Shown here piece after piece: positions 1 through 12,918 of a stretch of 64,000 nucleotides of DNA. The stretch covers positions 103,643 to 167,642 of the forward strand of contig RCMX01000001.1 in the NCBI GenBank assembly GCA_004348925.1, written 5' to 3'. The stretch's first letter is position 1; the number at the start of each line of letters is the position of its first letter. The notes beneath the pieces were generated by a model that made no database searches, was not told the DNA's origin, and worked only from the letters and a program-made list of their open reading frames with translations. The translations under genes were made by a program, and so were the position numbers. This stretch comes from Actinomycetota bacterium (GTDB lineage: Bacteria > Actinomycetota > Coriobacteriia > Anaerosomatales > Anaerosomataceae).

Positions 1-703
1 TGGATCGCTCGAGTTCCGAGGTGCGCTCGCTGACGCTCTGTTCAAGGCGTTCGTTGTACTCCTGCAACGCGAACTCGGCCTTCTTGATGTCGCTTATGTC
101 CTTCGAGATCTCGACGACCGACTCGACGCTGCCGTCTCCGTTGAAGACCGGATACCACATCGTCTCGAGCCAGTGCTCACGCCCGGAAGCGTTCACCTCA
201 TGCTTCACGGCCACGGCAGGTTCACCGCTGCGCAGCACGGCGTCGAAGCGACAGGCCTCGCAGATGGTCTCGGAGCCGAGGATCGCCTCATGGCATCTGC
301 GTCCGACGATGTCCTTCACCTCGATACCGGTGAGCTCCTCGGCCTTTCGATTCGCGTACTGCACCGTGAGGTCGCTGCCGAGGATGAGAATGGCGTCGGG
401 ATTGTTGTCGTAGACGAGCTCGAGCTTATAGCGTTCGTGGTCGAGGGCGCGGGTGGTGTGGATGTTCGCGTCAAGCTTGCGCTGTATATACCAAGCGCCG
501 CCGAGAACCAGGATCGAGACGGTGATCCGCGTGAGCAGCGCAACCACACTTGAACTCATCGTGATCCCAAGCAGTGTCACGGTCCCGTTTGAGACCGCGG
601 TATGCGCCAGTTCGGAGCCGATCATGAAGATGAGGACTGCGGCGCACGCGGCGAGGAAGAGCCGCGGCCGATGGTGCATGTCTGTGCGCTCAGCGCGATT
701 CAT
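1..703 (-). CDS. PAS-domain membrane sensor (probable histidine kinase), C-terminus cut off
   Basis: The reading frame enters from the window edge on the minus strand, so only the N-terminal ~234 residues are visible. It begins with a short basic stretch, two hydrophobic segments (about residues 14-36 and 48-72, likely membrane helices), then a PAS domain (about 90-205) with the typical phrases LVYDNNPDAILIL, YANRKAEELTG and EHWLETMWYPVFNGDG. It runs into a charged helix (FALQEYNERLEQSVSERTSEL) of the kind that links a PAS domain to a histidine kinase core. The PAS domain has a Cys pair (TICEAC), as in some redox or metal sensors. I chose ATG 703 because GAAGAAGG sits 7-8 bases upstream; an in-frame ATG at 736 is possible. 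It is divergent from lpdA. The kinase domain itself is outside the window and is inferred. Confidence 0.8.
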   Translation of the reverse strand, partial: MNRAERTDMHHRPRLFLAACAAVLIFMIGSELAHTAVSNGTVTLLGITMSSSVVALLTRITVSILVLGGAWYIQRKLDANIHTTRALDHERYKLELVYDNNPDAILILGSDLTVQYANRKAEELTGIEVKDIVGRRCHEAILGSETICEACRFDAVLRSGEPAVAVKHEVNASGREHWLETMWYPVFNGDGSVESVVEISKDISDIKKAEFALQEYNERLEQSVSERTSELERS

Positions 704-904
704 CGATGCGCCTTCTTCGCTGACGTCCGCCCCCATGGTTTGGCCGTCCTGTAGACGGTATCGGCACGCCAGCGACCCCCCTTTACGCATTGTGAACGTT
801 CTCACGAAATCGTTCCCAGTGGCGGGTGACGCGATTCGACAGGCGGAACCATGGGACGATGAAAGGTAGCGACCCACGTGCCCGGACGTGCATCGCGACG
901 ATGG

Positions 905-910
905 TACAAT
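905..910 (+). promoter_or_regulatory. -10 element TACAAT upstream of lpdA
   Basis: TACAAT lies 35 bases before the lpdA ATG in the divergent gap between the sensor gene and lpdA. It fits an actinobacterial sigma-A -10 box (TANNNT). I see no good -35. The same GGTACAAT context recurs before the cytochrome gene at 63090. Confidence 0.4.
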
Positions 911-945
911 CGTCCGACACATGAACGGTACGAGGGAGGTCTGAC

Positions 946-2331
946 ATGCGGATCGTGGTGCTTGGCGGTGGCCCCGGCGGCTACTCGGCGGCATTCGAGG
1001 CGGCACGGCTGGGCGCCGAGGTGGTCCTGGTCGAGCGTGAGCGTCTCGGCGGCACCTGTCTCAACTGGGGCTGCATCCCCACGAAGACCATCCTTCGCTC
1101 GGCGCACATCGTTGCCGACACGCGTGCGGCCGCGACCTTCGGGTTGAGCGCGACGGTCGCGAGCGTCGACATCGCCGGATTGCGCGCCCGCAAAGAAGGC
1201 GTGGTCGACGAACTCGTGTCGCAGATCGAGGGCAGCGCGAAGCGCCTCAAAGTGCGTGTCGTGCCCGGCGAGGGCCGGCTTGTGGCTCCCAGGACCGTCG
1301 AAGCCGCGCTGGCTGACGGCGGCACCGAGCTCATCGAAGGCGACGCCGTCATCCTCGCGACCGGCTCGATCGTCTTCAAGCTCCCGAATATCGATCACGA
1401 GATGGAGGGTGTGTGGACGAGCGACGACGCCGTCTCGCTCGCTGACATCCCCAAGGACATCCTCATCATCGGCGGCGGGGTCATCGGCCTGGAGTTCGCG
1501 TGCGCGTACGCGGCCTTCGGCAGCAAGGTGACCGTCGTCGAGCTCATGGAGCAGGTACTTCCCGGCAATGACAAGCGCGTCGTGAAGGCGACGCAGGCCG
1601 CGCTCGAGGAGATGGGCGTCGAGTTCCTGCTCGGCGATGCTGTCGAGAGCGTGGAGCGCGTGGGCGACCGTATGCACTCGACGCTTCGCAGCGGCGCGGT
1701 CGTGGAGAGCGGCATCGTGATGTCGGCGGTGGGACGCGTCCCCAACGGCCTCGGCTTCGGTTTCGAGGAGGCCGGTATCGAGATGGACCGTCGTGCCGTG
1801 AAGGTGGACGAGCACCTGCGCACCAACCTGCCCGGCGTCTACGCCATCGGCGATCTCATCGGCGGCATGATGCTTGCGCACGTGGCGGATGAAGAGGGCA
1901 TCGTCGCTGCGCGCAATGCGGTCGCCGAGCTCACCGGCGAAGGCCATGCCGAGACGCTCCGCTACGACTGCATCCCCGCCTGCGTCTACACGTTCCCCAA
2001 CGTCGCGGTCGTCGGAAGCAGCCGCGACGGCGCGAAGGAGCGCGGCATCGACGCCGTGCAGGCGGTCGCCAAGTTCGCCGCCAACGGCAAAGCGCTCGGC
2101 GAGGGCGAGGCCGACGGCTTCGTGCAGATCGTTGCCGAGAAGGGCACCGGCCGCATCGTTGGCTGCCAGATCGTCGGCCCGCACGCCGTCGAGACCATCC
2201 ACGAGGTCGCGCTCGCCATGAAGCACGACATCACCGTGCGTCAGGTCGCGGAGATGGTGCACGCGCACCCGACCGTCTCGGAAGTCATCAAGATGGCGTG
2301 CGCCGACGCCGCCGGAAAGTGCGGCTGCTAG
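946..2331 (+). CDS. lpdA: Dihydrolipoyl dehydrogenase (E3)
   Basis: This 461-residue flavoprotein disulfide reductase reoxidises dihydrolipoamide with NAD+ in 2-oxoacid dehydrogenase or glycine-cleavage complexes. The FAD site is GGGPGGYSAA near the N-terminus. The redox disulfide motif GGTCLNWGCIPTK has Cys38 and Cys43. A second Rossmann motif, GGGVIGLEFA, binds NAD, and the C-terminal HAHPTVSE carries the His-Glu proton relay. The protein ends in an unusual Cys-rich tail (CADAAGKCGC). GAGGGAGGTCTGAC just before ATG 946 supports the start. lipA follows 3 bases after the stop, so enzyme and cofactor synthesis are co-transcribed. No E1/E2 or gcv genes are in view, so which complex it serves cannot be told. 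Confidence 0.95.
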   Translation: MRIVVLGGGPGGYSAAFEAARLGAEVVLVERERLGGTCLNWGCIPTKTILRSAHIVADTRAAATFGLSATVASVDIAGLRARKEGVVDELVSQIEGSAKRLKVRVVPGEGRLVAPRTVEAALADGGTELIEGDAVILATGSIVFKLPNIDHEMEGVWTSDDAVSLADIPKDILIIGGGVIGLEFACAYAAFGSKVTVVELMEQVLPGNDKRVVKATQAALEEMGVEFLLGDAVESVERVGDRMHSTLRSGAVVESGIVMSAVGRVPNGLGFGFEEAGIEMDRRAVKVDEHLRTNLPGVYAIGDLIGGMMLAHVADEEGIVAARNAVAELTGEGHAETLRYDCIPACVYTFPNVAVVGSSRDGAKERGIDAVQAVAKFAANGKALGEGEADGFVQIVAEKGTGRIVGCQIVGPHAVETIHEVALAMKHDITVRQVAEMVHAHPTVSEVIKMACADAAGKCGC

Positions 2332-2334
2332 CTC

Positions 2335-3210
2335 ATGGCGTACGAGCACGGAGCGTCGGCCAAGCGCATGCCCGAGTGGATGAAACGGCCCATCGCGCGC
2401 GAGGGCAGCTACGACTCGGTCAAAGAGCTCATGGAGCGACTGGAGCTCCACACGGTCTGCCAGTCGGCGAAATGCCCGAACCAGGGGGAGTGCTTCGCCT
2501 CGGGCACCGCGACGTTCCTCATCATGGGAGACGCGTGCACTCGCGGATGTCGCTTCTGCGCGGTCGACACGCGTCAGCCGGCGCCACTCGACCCCGAGGA
2601 GCCGTCGCGCCTTGCCGAGGCGGTCCTTGCGCTGCGCATCAAGCACGCGGTCATCACAACCGTGACGCGCGACGACCTGCCCGACGGCGGTGCGGCACAC
2701 TTCGTGGCGGTCATCGAAGCCGTCCGCGGGGTGTCGCCCGGTACGCGCATCGAAGTGCTCACGAGCGATTTCGGCGGCCGCTTCGAGAGCGTGGACACCG
2801 TTGCCGACGCGCTCCCTGACGTCTTCAATCACAACCTCGAGACCGTGCCGCGGCTCTACGCAGAGGTGCGCCCCGGTGCCGTGTACGAGCGCAGCCTCGC
2901 GGTGCTCGAGCGCGTGAAGTCGCGACACCCGGAGATGCCGACGAAGTCCGGGCTCATGCTCGGCCTCGGTGAGACGCATGATGAAGTGGTCGCCGTCATG
3001 CGCGACCTGCGCGCTTCGGGGTGCGACATGATCACTCTCGGCCAGTACCTGCGCCCGAGCGCGAAGCACCTGCCGGTCGCCGAGTTCGTGACGCCCGGGG
3101 AGTTCGAGGCACTTGCCGCCGAGGCCGAGACGCTCGGCTTCTGTGCGGTTGCGAGCGCGCCGTTCGTGCGCAGCAGCTATCACGCCGGCGAGATGGCGGA
3201 ACGCGGATAG
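2335..3210 (+). CDS. lipA: Lipoyl synthase (radical SAM)
   Basis: LipA inserts two sulfurs at C6 and C8 of protein-bound octanoyl groups. The 291-residue protein has the auxiliary [4Fe-4S] cysteine set CQSAKCPNQGEC (Cys42, 47, 53) and the radical-SAM motif CTRGCRFC (Cys68, 72, 75). The conserved C-terminal RSSYHAGE supplies the serine ligand of the auxiliary cluster. Length and motif order are normal for the family. It begins 3 bases after lpdA, so the two form a lipoate/E3 operon. It ends 3 bases before the convergent diguanylate cyclase gene, leaving no room for a separate terminator. Confidence 0.96.
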   Translation: MAYEHGASAKRMPEWMKRPIAREGSYDSVKELMERLELHTVCQSAKCPNQGECFASGTATFLIMGDACTRGCRFCAVDTRQPAPLDPEEPSRLAEAVLALRIKHAVITTVTRDDLPDGGAAHFVAVIEAVRGVSPGTRIEVLTSDFGGRFESVDTVADALPDVFNHNLETVPRLYAEVRPGAVYERSLAVLERVKSRHPEMPTKSGLMLGLGETHDEVVAVMRDLRASGCDMITLGQYLRPSAKHLPVAEFVTPGEFEALAAEAETLGFCAVASAPFVRSSYHAGEMAERG

Positions 3211-3213
3211 CGG

Positions 3214-4257
3214 CTACGGGGCGCCGAGGACGATCGGCGTTCCCGCGCGGTCACGTCCCGCCTGCTTGGCAGCGTAGAGCGATTGATCGGCTGCCGCGAG
3301 CAGTCGGTCGAGGCTTCTCGGCACGGATGCCGGCGGATCGACGGCGACCGCGCCGCCGGCACTGATGCTGAGCGGCACGCGACGTCCCTCGGCGTCCTTC
3401 AGGTCGATCATCCGTACCGTCTCGACCATCCGTCGCAGGAGTGCTGCGAACTCCTCGGGTTCGGCCTCGGGCGCGATGATCGCGAATTCGTCACCGCCGT
3501 AGCGCACCAGCAGATCCGAGGACCGCACCGCGGACTTCAGCGCGTCGGCCACAGCGCACAGCGCTTTGTCGCCGAACGTGTGACCCCGTGCATCATTGAG
3601 GTTCTTGAACAGGTCGATGTCCACGAGCGCGACGCCAAGCGGGCGGCCGTACCGTGCCGACCATGCCGACCATTGCCGCAGGTGCGTGTCGAGCGCGCGG
3701 CGGTTATGGATACCTGTGAGCGGATCGCGTGTGGCGTAGATGGCAAGCGCAAGGTTGTCGCGCCAGGTGCGGTTGAGGATTCCAGCCAGGAATGCGGCCA
3801 GCGACTCCTCTTCGTAGTGGTGCTCGATCGCCTCGATCAGCCGCTGCAGATGCGCCGAGTATGCCTCGTGGCGACGGTCGGCGCGCGCCGGTTCGGTGAG
3901 GTCGATGAGCTCGCCGAAGATCGGGTCGATCATAAAGAACTCGATGCGCGCTGCGACCGCGAGCATCTCGTGGTCCGTCAGTTCCGCCAGAGCGTTCGGC
4001 AGCGACCCTTCAAGCTCGGCACGCAGGCTCTTGAGCCGTTCGATGAGTGCACCGGTGTCGTTCACCAGATCGGGGAGCAGGCCGCGCTCCCACGCGCCGA
4101 GCAGGTCGTTCCACCACGCGACGTGCGTGCCTTCCTCGACGGCCATCTTCTTGAACGTCTTCGCGAGCTCCTTGTTGTCGCAGTGCGTCGCCATAACGCT
4201 GTACGCTCGTTGCGCCAACAGGTCCATCTCTATGCAGAGCTCCAGTATCTGGCGCAT
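3214..4257 (-). CDS. Diguanylate cyclase with ferritin-like N-terminal domain
   Basis: The C-terminal half (about residues 175-347) is a GGDEF domain that should make cyclic di-GMP. It has the intact active site YGGDEF, and RSSD lies five residues before it, giving the product-inhibition I-site RxxD-x5-GGDEF. The N-terminal ~165 residues are all-helical with spaced acidic and histidine residues (ELCIEMD, EEGTHVAWW, ARIEFF, EHHYEE), resembling a rubrerythrin/ferritin-like four-helix bundle that could hold a di-iron site. A redox or oxygen sensor feeding c-di-GMP is therefore plausible but inferred. I chose ATG 4257 because AAAGGA lies 6 bases upstream; the longer in-frame start at 4287 has no such site. 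It diverges from the UPF0280 gene. Confidence 0.85.
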   Translation of the reverse strand: MRQILELCIEMDLLAQRAYSVMATHCDNKELAKTFKKMAVEEGTHVAWWNDLLGAWERGLLPDLVNDTGALIERLKSLRAELEGSLPNALAELTDHEMLAVAARIEFFMIDPIFGELIDLTEPARADRRHEAYSAHLQRLIEAIEHHYEEESLAAFLAGILNRTWRDNLALAIYATRDPLTGIHNRRALDTHLRQWSAWSARYGRPLGVALVDIDLFKNLNDARGHTFGDKALCAVADALKSAVRSSDLLVRYGGDEFAIIAPEAEPEEFAALLRRMVETVRMIDLKDAEGRRVPLSISAGGAVAVDPPASVPRSLDRLLAAADQSLYAAKQAGRDRAGTPIVLGAP

Positions 4258-4303
4258 AGACGTCCTTTCGGTCGCTTCATACAGCATATCCCACAGATGC
4301 TGG

Positions 4304-4315
4304 TACGATTACCGC

Positions 4316-4318
<3 letters not shown>
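4304..4318 (+). promoter_or_regulatory. -10 box placed for a leaderless transcript of the UPF0280 gene
   Basis: TACGAT (4304-4309) ends so that the ATG at 4316 falls on the expected +1. There is no Shine-Dalgarno sequence between them. This is the layout of actinobacterial leaderless genes and supports ATG 4316 as the true start. Confidence 0.5.
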
Positions 4319-8352
<4,034 letters not shown>

Positions 8353-8356
<4 letters not shown>

Positions 8357-9363
8357 CGTCACGGGCGCGGCTCGTCCTGAACCCCAGGGCATGTGACCGT
8401 TGCGGGCGATGCCTGCCCGCGTGCGACCACAACGCGATCCGGGTCGGCCGTGCATACATCATGGTCGACTGGAGCCGCTGCGACGGCTGCATGGAGTGCG
8501 TTCGCGCATGTGATAGGGGCGCGATCGGCAGCGCCGCTACGGACGCGGCGTCTCGAGCCCGCACTGCGACGCGGCCGAAATCATCCGCACCCGCCCGGCA
8601 GGTCGTCGCAGCGACGCCTCGCGCGCTCTCCGCGCACTCGGTCAGGGTCGGTGGGTTCACCTGGACCATACTCGAGGCCGCGGCGATGCTTTCGGTCACG
8701 TTTGCGGCCTTCATGGTCAAGGAACTCTTCCTTGCGAGCCGGGTCGTTCAGGACCTTCCGTCCGAGGTAGTGGTGGGCGCGCGCGCGTTCGCGCTTGCGA
8801 TCTACTACGCCGTGCAGGTGGTTTCGCTCCGCTATCTCGTGCGCAGACGGGACGGGTCGTTCGGCGACGCGCTCGGACTCACGCGTCAGCACGAGTCCGC
8901 TGCAGACATCGCCACGTCGGTCGGGCTGGTCATCGGCGGCCTCGCGGCGACACGTGTGATCGCGACGATCTACAGCATGATCACGCGTTCGCTCGATCTC
9001 ATGCCGAGCGCGGGCGCCGACACCATCACGCACGTGTTCGGCACATCGGTCGGCGGCCTCGTGCTTGCCTCGGTCATGCTGGTGCTCGTCGGGCCGTTCG
9101 TTGAAGAGTGCGTGTTTCGGGGAGCGCTCATGCGCGGGCTCGAGGCCCGCATCGGCGTGTGGCCCGCGATCATCGCGCAGGCCGTGCTGTTCGCTGCGTT
9201 CCACCGCTCGTGGTGGCTGCTCTTTCCGATGACGGTGCTGGGCGTCGCGCTTGGCTGGCTTGCGCATGAACGCAAGAGTCTGTGGCCCGCCATCGCGCTC
9301 CATGCGGCCTACAACTCGCTGACGGTCGGCGCGGTCGTTTGGCTGTCGCGCGCGATAGGCTGA
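8353..9363 (+). CDS. Ferredoxin (2x[4Fe-4S])-CPBP protease fusion
   Basis: The first ~60 residues are a bacterial ferredoxin domain with two complete CxxCxxCxxxC sets: Cys14/17/20/24 and Cys43/46/49/53. A basic, low-complexity linker follows (about 60-95), then a multi-pass membrane domain with CPBP motifs: EECVFRG (Glu251-Glu252, Arg256), FHRSWW (His284) and HAAYN (His317, Asn321). All protease motifs are intact. ATG 8353 overlaps the preceding stop as ATGA. The frame is open and in-register through both domains, so the fusion is not an obvious assembly frameshift. An electron-carrying domain on a membrane protease is unusual; redox control of proteolysis is one guess, and a non-proteolytic role is possible. 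Confidence 0.85.
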
Positions 9364-9413
9364 GAATCGCGCGGCGTAGCCCGGGTGCGGGCGCGCTCGT
9401 TCGCCTCTTGCCG

Positions 9414-9419
9414 TAGAAT
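9414..9419 (+). promoter_or_regulatory. -10 element TAGAAT upstream of gatC
   Basis: TAGAAT lies 37 bases before the gatC ATG in the only gap between the ligA-CPBP group and gatCA. It matches the TANNNT boxes seen before gatB and the gene at 16461. No clear -35 is visible. Confidence 0.4.
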
Positions 9420-9455
9420 ACTGAGGTCAGTCGCACGTCGAAAGGACGACCCCGC

Positions 9456-9758
9456 ATGTCCATCTCGGAAGCTGATGTCCGCCACGTGGCGATGCTTGCC
9501 CGTCTCGCGCTCTCAGACGAGCAGATCACCCGGCTTCAGGGCGAGCTGAACTCCATCCTCGGCAACATCGAGAAGATGCAGGAGCTCGACCTCGAGGGCG
9601 TTGAACCAACGTCACACTCGATCCCGTTGCGCAATGCGACCCGGCCCGACGTCGTCAGGCCCGGGCTCTCGCGCGACCTCGCTCTGCTCAACGCTCCCCA
9701 GGCCGAGAACGGCGCGTTCGTCATCCCGCGCATCGTCGGCGCGGAAGAGGGGGCGTGA
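9456..9758 (+). CDS. gatC: Asp/Glu-tRNA amidotransferase subunit C
   Basis: GatC is the small subunit of the GatCAB amidotransferase, which converts misacylated Glu-tRNA(Gln) or Asp-tRNA(Asn) to the amide form. The 100-residue protein has the family N-terminus ISEADVRHVAMLARLALSDE and the C-terminal NATRPDVV / LLNAPQAENGAFVIPRIV. AAAGGACG before ATG 9456 supports the start. gatA starts 5 bases after the stop. gatB is nearby but has its own promoter-like element. Confidence 0.95.
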   Translation: MSISEADVRHVAMLARLALSDEQITRLQGELNSILGNIEKMQELDLEGVEPTSHSIPLRNATRPDVVRPGLSRDLALLNAPQAENGAFVIPRIVGAEEGA

Positions 9759-9762
9759 CGCG

Positions 9763-11241
9763 GTGAGCCAGAAGACCGATCTCGCAGGACTCTCGGCACG
9801 CGCGATCCGCGAAGGCATCGCCGGGAAGCGCTTCTCGGCGGGGGATGTCGTCGAGGCGACGTACGCGCACATCGACGTGCATGAGCCCGGCATCCACGCG
9901 TTCAACGAACTGACGCCGGACCTGGCCCGGGCGGCCGCTGCCCACATCGACGCGAAAGTCGCAGCGGGCGAGGAGCTGCCGCCGCTTGCTGGCGTGCCTG
10001 CCGCGCTCAAGGACAACATGAACCTCGTGGGGACGCACACGACGTGCTCGTCGAGGATCCTCAGTGATTTCAAGAGCCCGTACGACTGCACGGCCGTTCG
10101 CCGGCTGCTCGACGCGGGTGCGCTGCCGATCGGCAAGTGCAACATGGACGAGTTCGCGTTCGGGTCATCCACCGAGAACTCCGCGTTCGGCGTGACGCAC
10201 AACCCGTGGGACCTCTCGCGTGTGCCCGGGGGTTCTTCCGGCGGCAGCGCCGCGGCGGTTGCCGCGCGCATGGTGACCGTCTCGCTCGGCAGCGACACCG
10301 GCGGCTCGATCCGCCAGCCCGGCGCGCTGACCGGCACCGTCGCGATGAAGCCGACGTACGGCCGCGTCTCCCGCTACGGCATCGTGGCGTTCGCCTCGTC
10401 GCTCGATCAGATCGGGCCGTTCTCCCGTTCGGTGGAAGACGCGGCCCTCGTGCTCAACGCCATCTCGGGCCATGATGACACGGACGCCACCTCCGTTCGC
10501 GAGCCCGTACCCGACTTCACGGCGACGCTTGGCGACGGCGTGAAGGGACTGCGCGTCGGCCTCGTCCGCGACATGCTCGACCTCGAGGGTTGCGCCGCCG
10601 AAGTCCGCGAGGCGACGGAGATGTCGGTCCGCACCCTTGAATCGCTCGGCGCACAGGTCGGTGAGATCGACCTGCCGATGTCGCAGCATGGGCTGGCAGC
10701 CTACTACATCATCGGCCCCGCCGAGGCGAGCTCCAACCTCGCGCGCTTCGACGGCATCCGCTACGGCCACCGCGTGTCCGACCCGAGCGACGTCGTCGAC
10801 CTGTACATGCGGTCGCGCGCCGAGGGCTTCGGTCCCGAGACGATCCGACGCATCATGCTCGGCACGTACGCGCTCTCCGCCGGCTACTACGACGCCTATT
10901 ACGGCACCGCCCAGAAGACCCGGACGCTTATCACCCGCGAGTTCGACGCTGCATTCGAGCAGTTCGACGTGCTTGTTACGCCCACTTCGCCGACGGTCGC
11001 CTTCAAGATCGGGGAGAAGGCGGAAGATCCGCTCTCGATGTACCTCTCGGACGTGTTCACGATCCCGCTCAACCTCGCCGGTCTGCCCGGTGTGAGCATC
11101 CCGTGCGCCAAGAGCGAATCGACCGGCCTGCCGATCGGCGTGCAGATCATCGGCAAGCACTTCGACGAGGCGACGATGCTGCGGGTGGCCGCGGCGCTGG
11201 AAGGTGCGCTCGACCTGGACATGAGGCCGCCTGCCGCATAG
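9763..11241 (+). CDS. gatA: Asp/Glu-tRNA amidotransferase subunit A
   Basis: GatA is the amidase subunit that releases ammonia from glutamine for tRNA amidation. The 492-residue protein carries the Ser-cis-Ser-Lys catalytic triad: Lys83 in LKDNMN, cis-Ser158 in PGGSSGGS and Ser182 in SDTGGSIRQP. The cysteine after the catalytic lysine region (TTCSSRIL) is normal for GatA. I use GTG 9763, five bases after gatC and preceded by AGGGGG; an upstream extension would run far into gatC. The presence of GatCAB implies that GlnRS and/or AsnRS is missing in this organism, as is common in Actinobacteria. Confidence 0.96.
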   Translation: MSQKTDLAGLSARAIREGIAGKRFSAGDVVEATYAHIDVHEPGIHAFNELTPDLARAAAAHIDAKVAAGEELPPLAGVPAALKDNMNLVGTHTTCSSRILSDFKSPYDCTAVRRLLDAGALPIGKCNMDEFAFGSSTENSAFGVTHNPWDLSRVPGGSSGGSAAAVAARMVTVSLGSDTGGSIRQPGALTGTVAMKPTYGRVSRYGIVAFASSLDQIGPFSRSVEDAALVLNAISGHDDTDATSVREPVPDFTATLGDGVKGLRVGLVRDMLDLEGCAAEVREATEMSVRTLESLGAQVGEIDLPMSQHGLAAYYIIGPAEASSNLARFDGIRYGHRVSDPSDVVDLYMRSRAEGFGPETIRRIMLGTYALSAGYYDAYYGTAQKTRTLITREFDAAFEQFDVLVTPTSPTVAFKIGEKAEDPLSMYLSDVFTIPLNLAGLPGVSIPCAKSESTGLPIGVQIIGKHFDEATMLRVAAALEGALDLDMRPPAA

Positions 11242-11315
11242 TGCGTCTCGCACCGCACCGGCTGAAACGCGGCGATGGCACTGCTGCATTAGCGCGGCGC
11301 GCCGCCCTAGTGCGG

Positions 11316-11353
11316 TAGAATCAGCGGAGCGCGGGCGACGCCGTCCGCGCTCC
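11316..11353 (+). promoter_or_regulatory. gatB promoter -10 and 5'-UTR hairpin
   Basis: TAGAAT (11316-11321) is followed directly by a perfect 9-bp inverted repeat, GGAGCGCGG (11326-11334) and CCGCGCTCC (11345-11353). The hairpin would sit at or just after the transcription start, 34 bases before the gatB GTG. It could stabilise the mRNA 5' end; it is not placed to terminate gatA, because the -10 box precedes it. Confidence 0.4.
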
Positions 11354-11387
11354 GTGACGTTTCGCCTTCTTCGAAGGAGCTCCAGAC

Positions 11388-12914
11388 GTGGCCAAAGACC
11401 GTCTTGCCGGTGTGCTTGAGCGCTACGAGGCCGTGATCGGCCTCGAGATCCACACCGAGCTCACCTCGCTCAACTCCAAGATGTTCTGCGGCTGCCCGGT
11501 GGCGTTCGGCGGCGAGCCGAACACCCGGGTGTGCCCGGTCTGTCTCGGTATGCCCGGCGCGTTGCCGGTGCCTAACGAGGCCGCCGTTGAGGCGACCGTT
11601 CTCGCGGGTCTCGCGCTCGACTGCGAGATTGCGCCGTTCTCGCAGTTCCATCGCAAGCAGTACTTCTATCCGGACATGCCGAAGGACTACCAGATCTCGC
11701 AGTACGACCTGCCGTTCTGCGGTCTCGGTCACCTGGACATCGAGGTGGACGGAGAGGGTGCGAAGCAGCGCGTGGACCTCGACGGAGGACCGTACGCCAC
11801 CCGCATCGGCGTGACGCGCATCCACCTGGAAGAGGACACCGGCAAGATGGTGCATGTCGGCGGTTCCGAGGGACGCATCGCGGGGGCTGACCACTCGCTC
11901 GTCGACTTCAACCGCGCCGGTACACCGCTCATGGAACTCGTCAGCGAACCCGACATACGCACGCCGGAAGAGGCGCGCCGCTTCGCGCAGAAGCTGCGCC
12001 TCATCATGCTCAACCTCGGCGTGAGCGACTGCAGCATGGAGGAGGGCTCCATGCGGGTCGATGGGAACGTGTCGATTCGACTGCGCGGCGAGACGGAGCT
12101 CGGCACCAAGACCGAGATCAAGAACATGAACTCGTTCAAGGCGCTCCACGATGCTCTCGCCTTCGAGATCGTCAGGCAAGCAGATGTGCTCGACGAGGGG
12201 GGTCGCATCGTGCAGGAGACCCGCCACTGGGACGTGACCGCCAAGCGGACGAGCGCGCTGCGCTCGAAGGAAGAGGCGCACGACTACCGCTACTTCCCGG
12301 AGCCCGACATGGTGCCTTTCGAGTTCAGCGCCGGGTGGATCGACGCGATCCGCGCCCGTCTGCCCGAGCTGCCCGATGCCCGTCGCGAGCGCTTCATGCG
12401 CGACTTCGGGTTGTCTTCGGCCGATGCACGCACGCTTTCAGAGGATGTCGAGTTCGCCGCCTTCTTCGAGGAGGCGGTAGCTCTCGCCGGAACGCCTCTC
12501 GCGAAACCGATCGCGAACTGGATGCTCGGTGATTTCTCGGCGTACCTCAACGCCGGGACCGTGGCGCTCTCGGATGCGAAGGTCACGCCAGCGATGCTCG
12601 CCGAACTCGTTCAGGTCATCGATGCGGGCACCATCTCGGGCAAGCAGGCCAAGCAGGTGTTCACGGAGATGGCCGAGACCGGCGACGCGCCGGGCGCCAT
12701 CATCGAGATTCGGGGAATGAAGCAGGTGAGTGACACCGGTGCTATCGAAGCGGCGGTGGAGCGCGTCATCATCGCCAATCCCGATGAGGTCGCGAGCTAC
12801 CGCGCAGGCAAGACGACGCTCATCGGCTGGTTCGTCGGCCAGGTCATGCGCGAGATGCGCGGACAGGGCAACCCGTCACTGGTAAACGAGATCCTCGTCA
12901 AGAAACTAGGCTGA
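11388..12914 (+). CDS. gatB: Asp/Glu-tRNA amidotransferase subunit B
   Basis: GatB binds the misacylated tRNA and phosphorylates its carboxylate before amidation. The 508-residue protein has the GatB core signature (GLEIHTELTSLNSKMFCGC, the HRKQYFYPDMPKDYQISQYD stretch, DFNRAGTPLMELV, and SMEEGSMRVDGNVSIR) and a C-terminal YqeY-like tRNA-binding tail (about 400-508). It starts at GTG 11388 after GAAGGAG. It is separated from gatA by 146 bases that hold a -10 box and a hairpin, so it is probably a separate transcription unit that also carries degV. Confidence 0.96.
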   Translation: MAKDRLAGVLERYEAVIGLEIHTELTSLNSKMFCGCPVAFGGEPNTRVCPVCLGMPGALPVPNEAAVEATVLAGLALDCEIAPFSQFHRKQYFYPDMPKDYQISQYDLPFCGLGHLDIEVDGEGAKQRVDLDGGPYATRIGVTRIHLEEDTGKMVHVGGSEGRIAGADHSLVDFNRAGTPLMELVSEPDIRTPEEARRFAQKLRLIMLNLGVSDCSMEEGSMRVDGNVSIRLRGETELGTKTEIKNMNSFKALHDALAFEIVRQADVLDEGGRIVQETRHWDVTAKRTSALRSKEEAHDYRYFPEPDMVPFEFSAGWIDAIRARLPELPDARRERFMRDFGLSSADARTLSEDVEFAAFFEEAVALAGTPLAKPIANWMLGDFSAYLNAGTVALSDAKVTPAMLAELVQVIDAGTISGKQAKQVFTEMAETGDAPGAIIEIRGMKQVSDTGAIEAAVERVIIANPDEVASYRAGKTTLIGWFVGQVMREMRGQGNPSLVNEILVKKLG

Positions 12915-12918
12915 TCAC

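Noticed and set aside
802..3183. Very long open frame on the minus strand opposite lpdA and lipA.
   Set aside because: It is antisense to two clear genes, has Arg/Ala/His-rich composition and no family features; a high-GC shadow.
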